A stretch of DNA of 64,000 nucleotides from an uncultured Pseudomonadota bacterium (GCA_913057905.1 CAJXPB010000001.1:558001-622000); one strand, 5' to 3'; shown: positions 54,446-64,000, numbered from the stretch's first letter. The notes: generated by a model not told the origin, from the sequence alone. Made by a program: numbers and translations.

Positions 54446-57400
54446 ATGAGTACTTCACCCGATACCCACTCGAAAGCTACCCCGAGGGATTCCGGCGACA
54501 TTGCGGTCGTGGGACTCGGCGCCAAAATGCCGGGAGCTCTCTCGGCCGACGAGTTCTGGGACAACATCACCAACGAAGTCTACGCCATCGACGAGGTCCC
54601 CCCCAGCCGGTGGGACCCGGAACTGTATTACGACCCCGATCCGGATGCGCCGGAAAAGACCTATTCAAAGATCGGCGGGTGGGTCACGGACTTCGAGTTC
54701 GACCGAAAATTCTACCGAATCCCGCCGCTGGTCGTCGAGAACATGGACTCGGCCCAGCAACTTGCGATGGAGACGGTCCGTGAAGCCCTCGAGACCTCGG
54801 GCTACATCGACCGCGATTTCAACCGTGAAAACTGCGCCGTCATCCTGGGGAACTCCCTGGGCGGTGAACTCCGCGACTGGACAAACCTGCGGATTCAGTT
54901 CCCGGAATTCGCGATGGATCTTCGCGAGACGCTGCAGAAGTACGACGATATGAACCTGACGCAGCGTCAGATCGACGAGATCGTCGCCGACGTCAAAGAG
55001 CGCTTCCAACCACGATTTCCCCGCATCTCCGAAGATGCGATGCCCGGCGAACTCCCGAATGTCATCGCCGGGCGCGTGGCGAATGCGTTCAATCTCCGGG
55101 GCCCGAATTTCGTGACCGATGCGGCCTGTGCGGGAAGTCTCGCGGCCGTCGAACAGGCCGTCCGCGGGCTGCGCCAGGGCGCGTTCGATATGGCGGTGAC
55201 CGGCGGGTCCGACCAATTCATGGGCCCGACCGCTTTCGTGAAGTTCTGCAAGATCGGCGCACTTTCGCCGGATGGCTCCCGTCCCTTCGATGCCAACGCC
55301 AACGGGTTTGTCATGGGCGAGGGCTGCGGTGTCCTTCTGTTGAAACGCCTCGAGGATGCCGAACGCGACGACGATGACATTCTCGGCATCATCAAAGGCG
55401 TCGGCGGATCCAGCGACGGTTCCGGCAAGGGCATCACCGCCCCGAACCAGACCGGTCAGGAGCTGGCGATCCAGCGCGCCTACGAGGACGCCGGATACGG
55501 ACCGCGCTCGCTGTCACTGTACGAAGCACACGGCACCTCGACGCCCGTCGGCGACCCGTCGGAATTTCAGTCGGTCGCGTCGGTCGTCTCCGAAGACAAC
55601 GGGCCGGCGGCAACCGACCGGATCGCGATGGGCAGCGTCAAATCGATGATCGGCCACCTGAAGGCGGGCGCCGGTGCGGCGAGTCTGGTCAAAGTGACCA
55701 AGGCACTCCACACCCAGACCCTGCCCCCGACGTTGAACGTCGAAGAGGTCAATCCCGAGATGAAGATCGAGGAGACGCCCTTCGAGGTTCAGCATCATAC
55801 CGAACCCTGGACGCTGGACGGAGAAATCCCGCGTCGAGCGGGCGTGAGCGCCTTCGGCTTCGGCGGCACCAACTTCCACATCACGCTGGAAGAATACGAT
55901 CCAAACCGGCCCTCCAAACAGTGGAGCAGTTCCGAATCGATCTCCGCGGAGCCCGACACGGCCGGCCGCACCGCCTCGGCCTCGTCGTCCGATACCTCCA
56001 GCTCCTCGAGGAGCCGAGACGAGATCGACGTCTCCGAAGGGCTCATCGCCCTCACGGCCGACACCGAAGAGGCACTCTCCGAAACCTTCGCCGAGTTGAA
56101 GGCCGACTTCGAGCAAAATGGACTCGAAGCGACTCGCCGCTTCCACGTCGATCTGGAGGCCGACGACTTCGATCTGCCCGAGGGACCCTGGCGTCTTGCA
56201 GTTGCCTACGGCGACGCCGAAGAATTCGAAAAGCAGGCCGGTCGTATCGAGAGCAGCTTCGAGCGCGGCAAGGGCTGGAACATTCTGGCCAACCAGGGGG
56301 TCTACCTGAGCAGCGACATCCAGGACGGAGACATTGCCATGCTGTTTCCCGGACAGGGAACACAGTATCTGGGGATGCTCTCGGACCTGAAAAGTCGCTT
56401 CCCGGTCGTTCAGAAGGTCTTCGACGAGGCCGACCGGGTCATGTCGCCGGTCCTCGGCGAACCGCTCAGCCGCATCATCGACCCGGACGACTGGGACGAT
56501 GAGGCCCAGAACCGGCTCAAACAGACCGAAAACACCCAGCCGGCCGTGCTGACCGCGGATGTGGCCCTGATGAAACTGCTCGAGCACTTCGGGCTCCAAC
56601 CCGACGTGGTCGCCGGCCACAGCCTCGGCGAGTACGGAGCCCTGGTCGCCGCCGGGGTCATGCCGTTCGAGAATGCACTCCAGACCGTCGCCCGCCGCGG
56701 CACTGCGATGGCGGAGGCGACACCGATGAACGGCGACAAGGGGCTGATGGCCTCGGTTCCCCTGCCGCCCGACGAGGTCGAACGCAAGCTCGAGACGATC
56801 GACGGATACGTCGTGTGCGCGAACAAGAACTGTCCGCGTCAGACGATCATCGCCGGACTCACCGAACCGACCCGAGCGGCCGCCGAGATGTTCGAGGACG
56901 AGGGCCATATGGTTCAGTTCCTCAACGTCAGTCACGCCTTCCACAGCAAGGTCGTGGCCGCCGGTAGCAAACCGCTTCGCGAGCACCTCGAGGGCATCGA
57001 CATCAAGACGCCCGAGGTGCCGATTTTGACCAACGTCACGGGTGGATACCACCCCTCGGATCCCGACGCCATTCGGGACCTGCTCGCTGAACAGGTAGCG
57101 GCGCCGGTCGAGTGGGTCACTCAGATCGAGCGGATGTACGAAGACGGCGCGCGCACCTTCGTCGAGGTCGGCCCCAAGTCGGCCCTGACGACGTTTACCG
57201 AGAGCATCATCGGCCGCGACCGCGAGTACGTGGCCGTGCACACCAATCACCCGAAGGAGGGCGGCACCGTCTCTCTGTACCGCGCCCTCGGCCGACTCTG
57301 GAGCGAAGGCGTGTGGAACAACACCCGGCGCGAGTCGGGCCGAACACGGCTTCGAGCCTCCGAGTCCGCCGAGCAAACCGCCGCAGCATCGAGCGAGCGC

Positions 57401-60400
57401 CCCTCCCGCGAGGAGGTCCTCGATACGATGCTCGATGTCCTCTGCGAGAAGACCGGCTACGACCCCGCCGAAATCGAGTACGATTTCGAGCTGGAGGCCG
57501 ACCTGGGCGTCGACACCGTCAAACAGGCCGAGATTTTAGCCGAGGTCCGCGAAAAATGGGGCCTTCCCAAAGACGACGACTTCCGATTTTCGGACTATCC
57601 GACCCTGGAACGGCTGGCCGACTACGTCGAAGAACGCTTCGAGGTCGCCGACAGCGCCGGGACCACGGCATCGACGACCGAAGCCGACGCATCGACCGAC
57701 GATTCGACATCGGCGCCGGCGAGCTCGACGGCCACCGAATCGACGACCTCCGAGCCGACACGCGACGCCGGGGCCAGCGACACCGGCGATTCTCCGGACT
57801 CCAGCGCTACCGCCGCGCCGACGGCCGGCGCATCCAGCGAGCGCCCCTCCCGTGAGGAGGTCCTCGATACGATGCTCGACGTCCTCTGCGAGAAGACCGG
57901 CTACGACCCGGCCGAGATCGAATACGATTTCGAGCTGGAAGCCGACCTGGGCGTCGATACCGTCAAACAGGCCGAGATTCTGGCCGAGGTCCGCGAAAAA
58001 TGGGGCCTCCCCAAAGACGACGACTTCCGGTTTTCGGATTACCCGACGCTGGAACGACTGGCCGACTACGTCGAAGAACGCTTCGAGGTCGCCGACAGCG
58101 CCGGGACCACGGCACCGACGACCGAAGCCGACGCATCGACCGACGATTCGGCATCGTCGCCGGCGAGTTCGACGGGCACCGAATCGACGACCTCCGAGCC
58201 GACACGCGACGCGGCGCCCAGCGACACCGGCGATTCTCCGGACTCCGGCGCCGCCGCGCCGACGGCCGGCGAGCGACCCTCCCGCGAGGAGGTCCTCGAT
58301 ACGATGCTCGACGTCCTCTGCGAGAAGACCGGCTACGACCCCGCCGAAATCGAATATGATTTCGAGCTGGAGGCCGACCTGGGCGTCGACACCGTCAAGC
58401 AGGCCGAGATTTTGGCCGAGGTCCGCGAAAAATGGGGCCTTCCCAAGGACGACGACTTCCGATTTTCGGATTACCCGACGCTGGAACGACTGGCCGACTA
58501 CGTCGAAGGACGCTTCGAGGCGACGCAAAATTTTGACCAGGCCGGAGGGCGGACCGATTCCGCTGAACCGGCCGACCAATCGGGCGCCGCGGAGACGGTC
58601 GAGACCCGCAGCCGGAAGACGGACCGCCGTGCCGACGCATCGGATGCGCCGGGCTCAAAGCAGTCCCGCGAGATCACCCAGCATGCGAAACCGGCTGACA
58701 TCGTCGTCAGCGGTGGCTCACTGGGACTTCCCGGCACCGAAGAGGTCTTCTGCGAGGACGCCGTCGAACGCCTTCTCAACGGTGAGAACTTCATCGGACA
58801 CCTCTCCGATGAAGTTCGCCAGCGGATGATCGACAAAAACATCACCCGTCTGGAGAAGCACGAGGACGGCGGCGGCCACTTCGAGGAGCTGACCGAACTC
58901 GAGGACGTCATCCAACTGGCGGCCCGGAGAGGCGACTTCAACCTCGAAGAGTGGGGCGTTCCCGACCGACTCATCAAAGCCCTCGACGACATCAGCCAGC
59001 TCGCCTTCGCCGCCGGACTCGAAGCCCTGCGAGACGCGGGCATCCCGCTTCAACCGCGATACCGGGAGACCCGCTCGGGCAAGAAGATCACCGATGGCTG
59101 GCAACTGCCCGGTCAACTCGGCGACGAAACCGGAATCATTTTCGCGACCGCCTTTGCCGGAAACGACGCCCTCATCGAAGAGGTCAAAAACCACCTCAAC
59201 GACGAGGGATACGAATTCAACCACCGGCTGCTTCTTCGCATCCTGGGCATGGCGAACGCCCGATTTGCCGAATACATCGGCGCACGCGGACCAAATACGA
59301 CCATCAACAACGCGTGCGCATCCACGACGACGGCCGTCGGCATCGCTCAGGACTGGATCGCTCAGGACCGCTGCGACCGCGTCGTCATTCTAAGCTCGGA
59401 CGATGCGACTAGCGACACACTGATCGAGTGGGTCGCCAGCGGATTCCTGGCCACTGGCGCCGCCACCACCGAGGACGAGGTCGACGAAGCCGCCCTGCCC
59501 TTCGATCGCCGCCGCAACGGAATGATCGTCGGGATGGGCGCCGTCGGACTCGTCATCGAGCGCGCCGGACTGCCGGAGTCTCGAGGAATCGAGCCGATCG
59601 CCGACGTCCTGGCGACACACTACGTCAACAGCGCTCACCATCCGACGCGCCTCGACATCGACCACATCTCGCGCGAAGTCAACGCGCTTATGGAACGGGC
59701 CGAAGGCGACTTCGACTTCCGTCGAGAAGACATCGCCGACCGTACGGTGTTCGTATCACACGAGACGTACACGCCGGCCCGCGGCGGAAGTGCCGATGCC
59801 GAAATTTCGGCCATCCGCAATACCTTCGGCGACAACGCCGACGACATCGTCATCGCCAACACGAAGGGCTTTACCGGCCATGCGCAGGGCGCCAGCATCG
59901 AGGAAATGCTGGCGATCAAGGGACTGCAACACGAACGCATCCCACCGATCGCAAACTTCGAGCAGCCGGATCCCAACCTGGGGAACCTTCGCCTCAGCGA
60001 AGGGGGAGAATACCCGGTCGATTACGCCCTCAGACTGGCCGCCGGATTCGGCAGCCAGCTCGCCCTCGTGCTCTACCGTTACCGGGCTCGAACCGAGGAT
60101 CGCACCTACGATCCCGACCGATATCAGGCCTGGCTCAGGGAGACGACCGGATTCGACAGCCCCAAACTGGTCGACGAAGACCGGACCCTTCGCGTCCGAG
60201 ACGACCAGCCCGGGGACCATCCCTCCGGCCCCGACGGCGGTGGGACCTCCGGCGAGGAATCCTCGACCGACGAGACGCCCTCGGAGGACCACGAACCCGC
60301 TCCGGCGCGAGATCCGGATCCGACACCCGCCCCGGCGGGCGTCGAGGCCGACACGGCCGATGCCTCCGACGATTCCGCGCCCCGTCGCGCCCCTGCGGGC

Positions 60401-63400
60401 CGACATGTTCCGGACATCCGGACCAGCCGCGAAGATGCCGACCGCTTCCCGACCGAGGCGGTCCTGGCCGAAGCGCACACGAGCGCGGCCTACGACATCC
60501 TCGAGTTGCAACAACGGCTCGAGGGGCGAAACGTCGTCATTCTGGCCGGACCGATGCTGGTCACAAATCTGATGAACCGTGCGTTGGAGCGCTGCGGTGC
60601 CGAGGTCCTTATCCTCGAGGACCGAGACAACCGGAGTCCACTGGCCGCCGACGAGACCTCCTGCGACCTCTTTGATGAGGCCGCCATCGCTCAGGCATTC
60701 GACGACTTTGCCGGATCTGGCCAGATCGACGGCATCGTAAACCTTCTGGGCTTCGGCTCCGAGGAATACGAGGCCGAAGACACCCACCGCGTCGCCCGTC
60801 AGACCTTCCACGTCGCACGCGGGTGGACCCAGCATCTCGACGGAGAACCCAGCGACGATCAGTTCTTCCTGTCGGTCACCGGAATGGGCGGCCGGCTCGG
60901 GTTCGACCGGGCGACCAAACCGCTCCCGGTCTGCGGCGCCGTCTGCGGTCTGACCAAGGCGTTGAACCGTGAGTGGGAAGAACTCGAGAGTGATGCCGAT
61001 GTCAAAGTCGTCGACGTCCCTCGCGAGGGATTGTATCCCGACCTGGGACTTCAGATTCTCGCGGAGACCTTCTCCGACGAGCCGGTCCTCGAGATCGGTC
61101 TGCTCGGCGGAGTCCGCTACGAGCCCGTCACCCTCCCGGCCCGAGAGATCATCGGACACGGAGCCGGCACCTCCCTGGCGCCGGATTCCGACGCCGTCAT
61201 TCTGGTCGCCGGCGGCGGCAAGGGAATCACAGCGGAAATCGCGGTCGATATCGCCGAACGATACGGCTGCTCACTGGCACTCGTGGGGCGTACCGAACTC
61301 GAGCATCCCGCGCCGTTGAGCGTCGACATGGATGCAGCCAAAAAGAAGGCCAAAAAGCGCATCGACGAACGCGGAGATCGCGTGACCCCGGTCCGGGTCC
61401 AGAATGAACTCAAACCCCTGCGCTCTCAGCGGACCATCCAGGAAAACATCAATCGGATGGAGAAGCTGGGAGCCGACGTCGATTACTTCTCATGCGATGT
61501 CGCAGACCCGGACGCCGTCGAAGGCCTTGTCGATGATGTCAACGAACGTTTCGGATCGGTCGACGGCGTCATCCACGGCGCCGGGGCCGAACGCAGCGAG
61601 ATGCTGCAGGACAAAACCTCCGAGAGCTTCGATGTCGTCTTTAGAGGCAAGGCGCTGGGCGGCTTGAACCTCTGGAAGGCCGTGCGCGACCAGGAACCCG
61701 AGTTCTTCGCCCTCTTCTCCAGCGTCGTCGCCCGTTACGGGAACGTCGGCCAATGCGACTACGCCTCGGCAAACGAGGTCCTCAACAAGTTGGTCGCCCA
61801 GATCAACGCCACCTCCTCGACGGCCGGCATCTCGTTCGACTGGACGGCCTGGGACGAGGTCGGCATGGCCGTCGAGGGCTCCATCAAAACGATTCTGGAG
61901 CACCGAGGGGTTGAGTTCCTTCCGCCGGAGATCGGAGCCCCCAGGGTCGCCGACTCCCTGGAACTGGGGCTCACCGGTGAACTGATGGTCGCCGGGGAAC
62001 TCGGCCAGCTCGAGGGAGATATCCGGATGCGCCGGCACGGACCGGGCTCCCGGGAAGAACCGCCCGCCGAACAATTTGCATTTGCCGCCAAGACCGTCGA
62101 ATCCGATGACGACCGCCTGGTCGTCGAGCGGACCTTCGACCCGCAGCGCGACCGATTCCTCGGAGACCATGTCTACGAGGGGAATCCGGTCCTCCCCGGT
62201 GTGATGGGCTTCGAGCTCATCGAGGAGACCGCCCGTCAACTCGTCGGTCGCCCGGTCACGTCGATGGAGGACGTCTCCTTTAAGCGCGCCATCAAGCTTC
62301 ACCACGGCGACCCGATCCGCGTCATCGCCACGGCCGAGATCGTCGGCCGGCAGGGCGGCGAACCGCGCGTCGAGGTCACGGTGTCTTCGGAGCGTACCGT
62401 CAAGACCGGACGCACGATCCAAAATGACCACTTCACCGGAGTCGCTCGCTTCGACCAGCGCGATGCCGGCTCAGACGAACCGGATGCGATGGTCTTCGAT
62501 GACACGGCTCGATACGACGAAGGGCCCGACCGAGGCGACATCTACAAACGCTTCTTTCACACCGGCCTGTTTCGGGTCATGGACAGCGTCCCCCATCTTG
62601 GCGACGACATCGTCGTCGGATACGGACGCAATCCGCGCGGCCCGCTGATCGCCGACCAGTCCAACGATCGATTTCTGTCGGACCCGATGGTCCGCGAGAT
62701 GGGCTTCCAGGCCACCGGGCTGTGGGGCATGATGCGCAACGACACCAGCTACCTGCCCTTCGCCGTCGGCGAAGCCGTCCAGTACGGACACGCCGCACCG
62801 GGCGAGACCGTCTGCGTGCGGGCCATTCGACGCCGCGACCACGATACCGATCACACCATCGCGTTCGATGTCGAAATCCGCGCCGACGACGGCCGGCTTC
62901 TCCAGCGGATGTCGAAGGTCGAGCTCGTGGGCCATCGCAGCCTGGATGACGATGAGACCTTCGACGCACTCGCGCCGCGACGCATGACCCAGCTTCGGCT
63001 GAGTCACCCCGAAGCCGAGGCACTGCTGGCCGACCGAAACCTGGACCGCGACGCGATCCTCACCGAGTCGGAACGCCAGAGCTGGGAACGCCTCAAGAGT
63101 GACCGACGCCGCGGCGAGTGGTTGGCAGCGAGAGTGGCTGCCAAGGAGCTCGTCAGCCGGCACATTCGCGACTTCACCGGCTACCGACCCGCCCTGGGCG
63201 ATGTCGTCATCAGCAAGGACGAACACGGCGCCCCCTATGTGGAGCTGCGCGGCGACGCCGCCGAGTATTCCGAAGGGTTCGATGCGCCGAGCCTGACGTT
63301 GACCCACGCCAACGGTGTGGCAATCGCGGGACTGGCCGCACCTGGACCCAGCGCCCGCATCGGCACGGACCTCGAGGCGATCGAGGACCGCGATGCGAGC

Positions 63401-64000
63401 TTCGCCGAAAACTACTTCAGCGCCCACGAACGCTCGCTGACCCTTCCAGGGCCCGATGACGAGCCCGCCGACGACTCCACCACCTGGACCGCCCTCTGGA
63501 GCATCAAGGAGGCCGTCAGCAAGGCGCTCGGGCTCGGTCTGAAGCTCTCGCTGGCCGAGATCAAGATCGACGGACTGCGGGAGGTGCCCGACGGACGCGT
63601 CGTCGCCGATGTCCAGTTGGATGGAGCCGCCGCCAGCGCCTTCGACCACCTCGGAGGTACCGATCTGGAAGTCTGGGCCGAGACCGACGGGACCTTCGCC
63701 CTCGCCCACGCCTACCTGACCGTCGACGACGCCTCGGCCTCCGATGGCCGAATGCGGCTGGATCGTTCGACCACCGAAACCTCTGACTCATCATCGAGCT
63801 CCGGCGCCGAAGACGACGCGGGCAACGGAGAACTCAACGACGCGACCGCCTCCGACGAGGCAACGACCCGAGAGTTCGCCGCCGTAGCCGCCCTGCTCGA
63901 ACACAAGGGACACCTCGACGCCGCGCGTTCCAAAGACAAGCGCGACGACGAGTCGCCGACCCGCGGCGAAGAGTTGAGCTCGTGGAAGAAACACTCTTAG
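54446..64000 (+). CDS. Pfa-type (PUFA/secondary-lipid) iterative megasynthase, KS-AT-ACPx3-KS-KR-DH-PPTase
   Basis: The gene is complete: 3,184 residues, with the TAG on the last base of the window. KS1 has Cys228 (DAACAGSL), His362 (EAHGTST) and His404 (IGHLKAG). The AT has GQGTQ (636) and Ser726 (GHSLGEYG). Three carrier domains follow with the attachment position at 1024, 1172 and 1316, each reading GVDTVKQ, so Thr replaces Ser. A second KS has Cys1624 (NNACAST), His1772 (SHETYTP) and His1812 (TGHAQG). An SDR ketoreductase has a GGGKGIT nucleotide loop from 2256, Ser2425/2426 and Tyr2439 (DYASAN). The hotdog dehydratase has His2575 (DHVYEGNPVLPG). The C-terminal phosphopantetheinyl transferase has GTDLEAIED (Asp2975, Glu2977) and WSIKEA (Lys3021, Glu3022). 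It resembles PfaA plus parts of PfaC and PfaE in one chain. No enoyl reductase is seen. Confidence 0.9.
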   Translation: MSTSPDTHSKATPRDSGDIAVVGLGAKMPGALSADEFWDNITNEVYAIDEVPPSRWDPELYYDPDPDAPEKTYSKIGGWVTDFEFDRKFYRIPPLVVENMDSAQQLAMETVREALETSGYIDRDFNRENCAVILGNSLGGELRDWTNLRIQFPEFAMDLRETLQKYDDMNLTQRQIDEIVADVKERFQPRFPRISEDAMPGELPNVIAGRVANAFNLRGPNFVTDAACAGSLAAVEQAVRGLRQGAFDMAVTGGSDQFMGPTAFVKFCKIGALSPDGSRPFDANANGFVMGEGCGVLLLKRLEDAERDDDDILGIIKGVGGSSDGSGKGITAPNQTGQELAIQRAYEDAGYGPRSLSLYEAHGTSTPVGDPSEFQSVASVVSEDNGPAATDRIAMGSVKSMIGHLKAGAGAASLVKVTKALHTQTLPPTLNVEEVNPEMKIEETPFEVQHHTEPWTLDGEIPRRAGVSAFGFGGTNFHITLEEYDPNRPSKQWSSSESISAEPDTAGRTASASSSDTSSSSRSRDEIDVSEGLIALTADTEEALSETFAELKADFEQNGLEATRRFHVDLEADDFDLPEGPWRLAVAYGDAEEFEKQAGRIESSFERGKGWNILANQGVYLSSDIQDGDIAMLFPGQGTQYLGMLSDLKSRFPVVQKVFDEADRVMSPVLGEPLSRIIDPDDWDDEAQNRLKQTENTQPAVLTADVALMKLLEHFGLQPDVVAGHSLGEYGALVAAGVMPFENALQTVARRGTAMAEATPMNGDKGLMASVPLPPDEVERKLETIDGYVVCANKNCPRQTIIAGLTEPTRAAAEMFEDEGHMVQFLNVSHAFHSKVVAAGSKPLREHLEGIDIKTPEVPILTNVTGGYHPSDPDAIRDLLAEQVAAPVEWVTQIERMYEDGARTFVEVGPKSALTTFTESIIGRDREYVAVHTNHPKEGGTVSLYRALGRLWSEGVWNNTRRESGRTRLRASESAEQTAAASSERPSREEVLDTMLDVLCEKTGYDPAEIEYDFELEADLGVDTVKQAEILAEVREKWGLPKDDDFRFSDYPTLERLADYVEERFEVADSAGTTASTTEADASTDDSTSAPASSTATESTTSEPTRDAGASDTGDSPDSSATAAPTAGASSERPSREEVLDTMLDVLCEKTGYDPAEIEYDFELEADLGVDTVKQAEILAEVREKWGLPKDDDFRFSDYPTLERLADYVEERFEVADSAGTTAPTTEADASTDDSASSPASSTGTESTTSEPTRDAAPSDTGDSPDSGAAAPTAGERPSREEVLDTMLDVLCEKTGYDPAEIEYDFELEADLGVDTVKQAEILAEVREKWGLPKDDDFRFSDYPTLERLADYVEGRFEATQNFDQAGGRTDSAEPADQSGAAETVETRSRKTDRRADASDAPGSKQSREITQHAKPADIVVSGGSLGLPGTEEVFCEDAVERLLNGENFIGHLSDEVRQRMIDKNITRLEKHEDGGGHFEELTELEDVIQLAARRGDFNLEEWGVPDRLIKALDDISQLAFAAGLEALRDAGIPLQPRYRETRSGKKITDGWQLPGQLGDETGIIFATAFAGNDALIEEVKNHLNDEGYEFNHRLLLRILGMANARFAEYIGARGPNTTINNACASTTTAVGIAQDWIAQDRCDRVVILSSDDATSDTLIEWVASGFLATGAATTEDEVDEAALPFDRRRNGMIVGMGAVGLVIERAGLPESRGIEPIADVLATHYVNSAHHPTRLDIDHISREVNALMERAEGDFDFRREDIADRTVFVSHETYTPARGGSADAEISAIRNTFGDNADDIVIANTKGFTGHAQGASIEEMLAIKGLQHERIPPIANFEQPDPNLGNLRLSEGGEYPVDYALRLAAGFGSQLALVLYRYRARTEDRTYDPDRYQAWLRETTGFDSPKLVDEDRTLRVRDDQPGDHPSGPDGGGTSGEESSTDETPSEDHEPAPARDPDPTPAPAGVEADTADASDDSAPRRAPAGRHVPDIRTSREDADRFPTEAVLAEAHTSAAYDILELQQRLEGRNVVILAGPMLVTNLMNRALERCGAEVLILEDRDNRSPLAADETSCDLFDEAAIAQAFDDFAGSGQIDGIVNLLGFGSEEYEAEDTHRVARQTFHVARGWTQHLDGEPSDDQFFLSVTGMGGRLGFDRATKPLPVCGAVCGLTKALNREWEELESDADVKVVDVPREGLYPDLGLQILAETFSDEPVLEIGLLGGVRYEPVTLPAREIIGHGAGTSLAPDSDAVILVAGGGKGITAEIAVDIAERYGCSLALVGRTELEHPAPLSVDMDAAKKKAKKRIDERGDRVTPVRVQNELKPLRSQRTIQENINRMEKLGADVDYFSCDVADPDAVEGLVDDVNERFGSVDGVIHGAGAERSEMLQDKTSESFDVVFRGKALGGLNLWKAVRDQEPEFFALFSSVVARYGNVGQCDYASANEVLNKLVAQINATSSTAGISFDWTAWDEVGMAVEGSIKTILEHRGVEFLPPEIGAPRVADSLELGLTGELMVAGELGQLEGDIRMRRHGPGSREEPPAEQFAFAAKTVESDDDRLVVERTFDPQRDRFLGDHVYEGNPVLPGVMGFELIEETARQLVGRPVTSMEDVSFKRAIKLHHGDPIRVIATAEIVGRQGGEPRVEVTVSSERTVKTGRTIQNDHFTGVARFDQRDAGSDEPDAMVFDDTARYDEGPDRGDIYKRFFHTGLFRVMDSVPHLGDDIVVGYGRNPRGPLIADQSNDRFLSDPMVREMGFQATGLWGMMRNDTSYLPFAVGEAVQYGHAAPGETVCVRAIRRRDHDTDHTIAFDVEIRADDGRLLQRMSKVELVGHRSLDDDETFDALAPRRMTQLRLSHPEAEALLADRNLDRDAILTESERQSWERLKSDRRRGEWLAARVAAKELVSRHIRDFTGYRPALGDVVISKDEHGAPYVELRGDAAEYSEGFDAPSLTLTHANGVAIAGLAAPGPSARIGTDLEAIEDRDASFAENYFSAHERSLTLPGPDDEPADDSTTWTALWSIKEAVSKALGLGLKLSLAEIKIDGLREVPDGRVVADVQLDGAAASAFDHLGGTDLEVWAETDGTFALAHAYLTVDDASASDGRMRLDRSTTETSDSSSSSGAEDDAGNGELNDATASDEATTREFAAVAALLEHKGHLDAARSKDKRDDESPTRGEELSSWKKHS
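57396..58515 (+). repeat. Tandem ACP-coding repeats inside the megasynthase gene
   Basis: Three near-identical carrier-domain units start near 57396, 57838 and 58272. Each encodes ERPSREEVLDTMLDVLCEK through LERLADYVE. They are separated by Thr/Ser/Ala/Asp-rich linkers that are themselves similar between repeats 1 and 2. Units are about 440 bp apart. Confidence 0.9.

Noticed and set aside
55514..57376. 620-codon open frame antisense to KS1/AT of the megasynthase
   Set aside because: It is explained by GC-rich codon bias on the opposite strand. Catalytic residues are conserved only in the sense frame.
57396..58515. Tandem repeats as a CRISPR-like array
   Set aside because: The units are about 440 bp long and encode carrier domains in frame. 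No CRISPR array was seen anywhere in the window.
58680..60100. Second KS as an inactive chain-length factor
   Set aside because: The active-site Cys and two His positions are present, so the label cannot be supported.
59756..61159. 467-codon open frame antisense to KS2/KR
   Set aside because: It has the same shadow pattern, with no motifs.

Overview
The window is high-GC DNA with very acidic, Asp/Glu-rich proteins. It carries several Ser/Thr-kinase-type regulators with zinc-ribbon or PEGA additions, a MYXO-CTERM-like exported protease and Cys-rich lipoproteins with Kazal-like repeats. This suggests a salt-adapted deltaproteobacterial/Myxococcota lineage of the Bradymonadales type. That assignment is an inference from gene content; no rRNA or tRNA gene was seen. 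Coding density is high and almost every gene is complete. Only the first is cut, by the left edge, and the last ends exactly on the final base.

Layout. 1-3.7 kb: a phosphotransferase/P-loop kinase fusion, a zinc-ribbon kinase with a propeller-like tail, and a small lipoprotein. 3.9-10 kb: three tandem double-domain universal stress proteins, then an exported subtilase translationally coupled to an ATC-hydrolase-like protein. 10-13.6 kb: small metabolic and RNA genes (phosphoesterase, DUF971, rpiB, YqiA-like esterase, yciO, yhbY). 13.8-17.7 kb: a membrane-anchored pseudokinase converging on ftsH across a strong bidirectional hairpin. 17.9-25.2 kb: a lipoprotein, rpsT, and a probable lptE-holA-tatT-DUF58-transglutaminase run. 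25-34.5 kb: a hypothetical acidic protein, a MoxR ATPase, PBP1A, htpG, and typA with a TSUP transporter.

34.5-42.7 kb is the most accessory-looking part. A TPR protein is followed by a remnant of a PEGA-kinase tail, then a lysyl-oxidase-like lipoprotein with Kazal-like modules, a coupled Cys-rich lipoprotein, and an intact PEGA kinase whose tail is the second copy of the remnant at an exact offset of 4,170 bp. The two lipoprotein genes therefore sit between direct repeats. 42.8-49.9 kb: an exported transglutaminase-like protein, a probable operon DUF493-hypothetical-MBL hydrolase-TlpA-MlaE-MlaD, and divergent maf. 49.9-53.9 kb: a kinase-like/AAA/TPR giant with an altered catalytic loop.

After a 534-bp AT-rich regulatory region with palindromes and a repeated operator-like element, the window ends with one 3,184-residue Pfa-type (PUFA/secondary-lipid) megasynthase: KS-AT-ACPx3-KS-KR-DH-PPTase. 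All three carrier domains have Thr where the phosphopantetheine-bearing Ser is expected. This gene and the lysyl-oxidase cassette are the main candidates for undescribed biology here.
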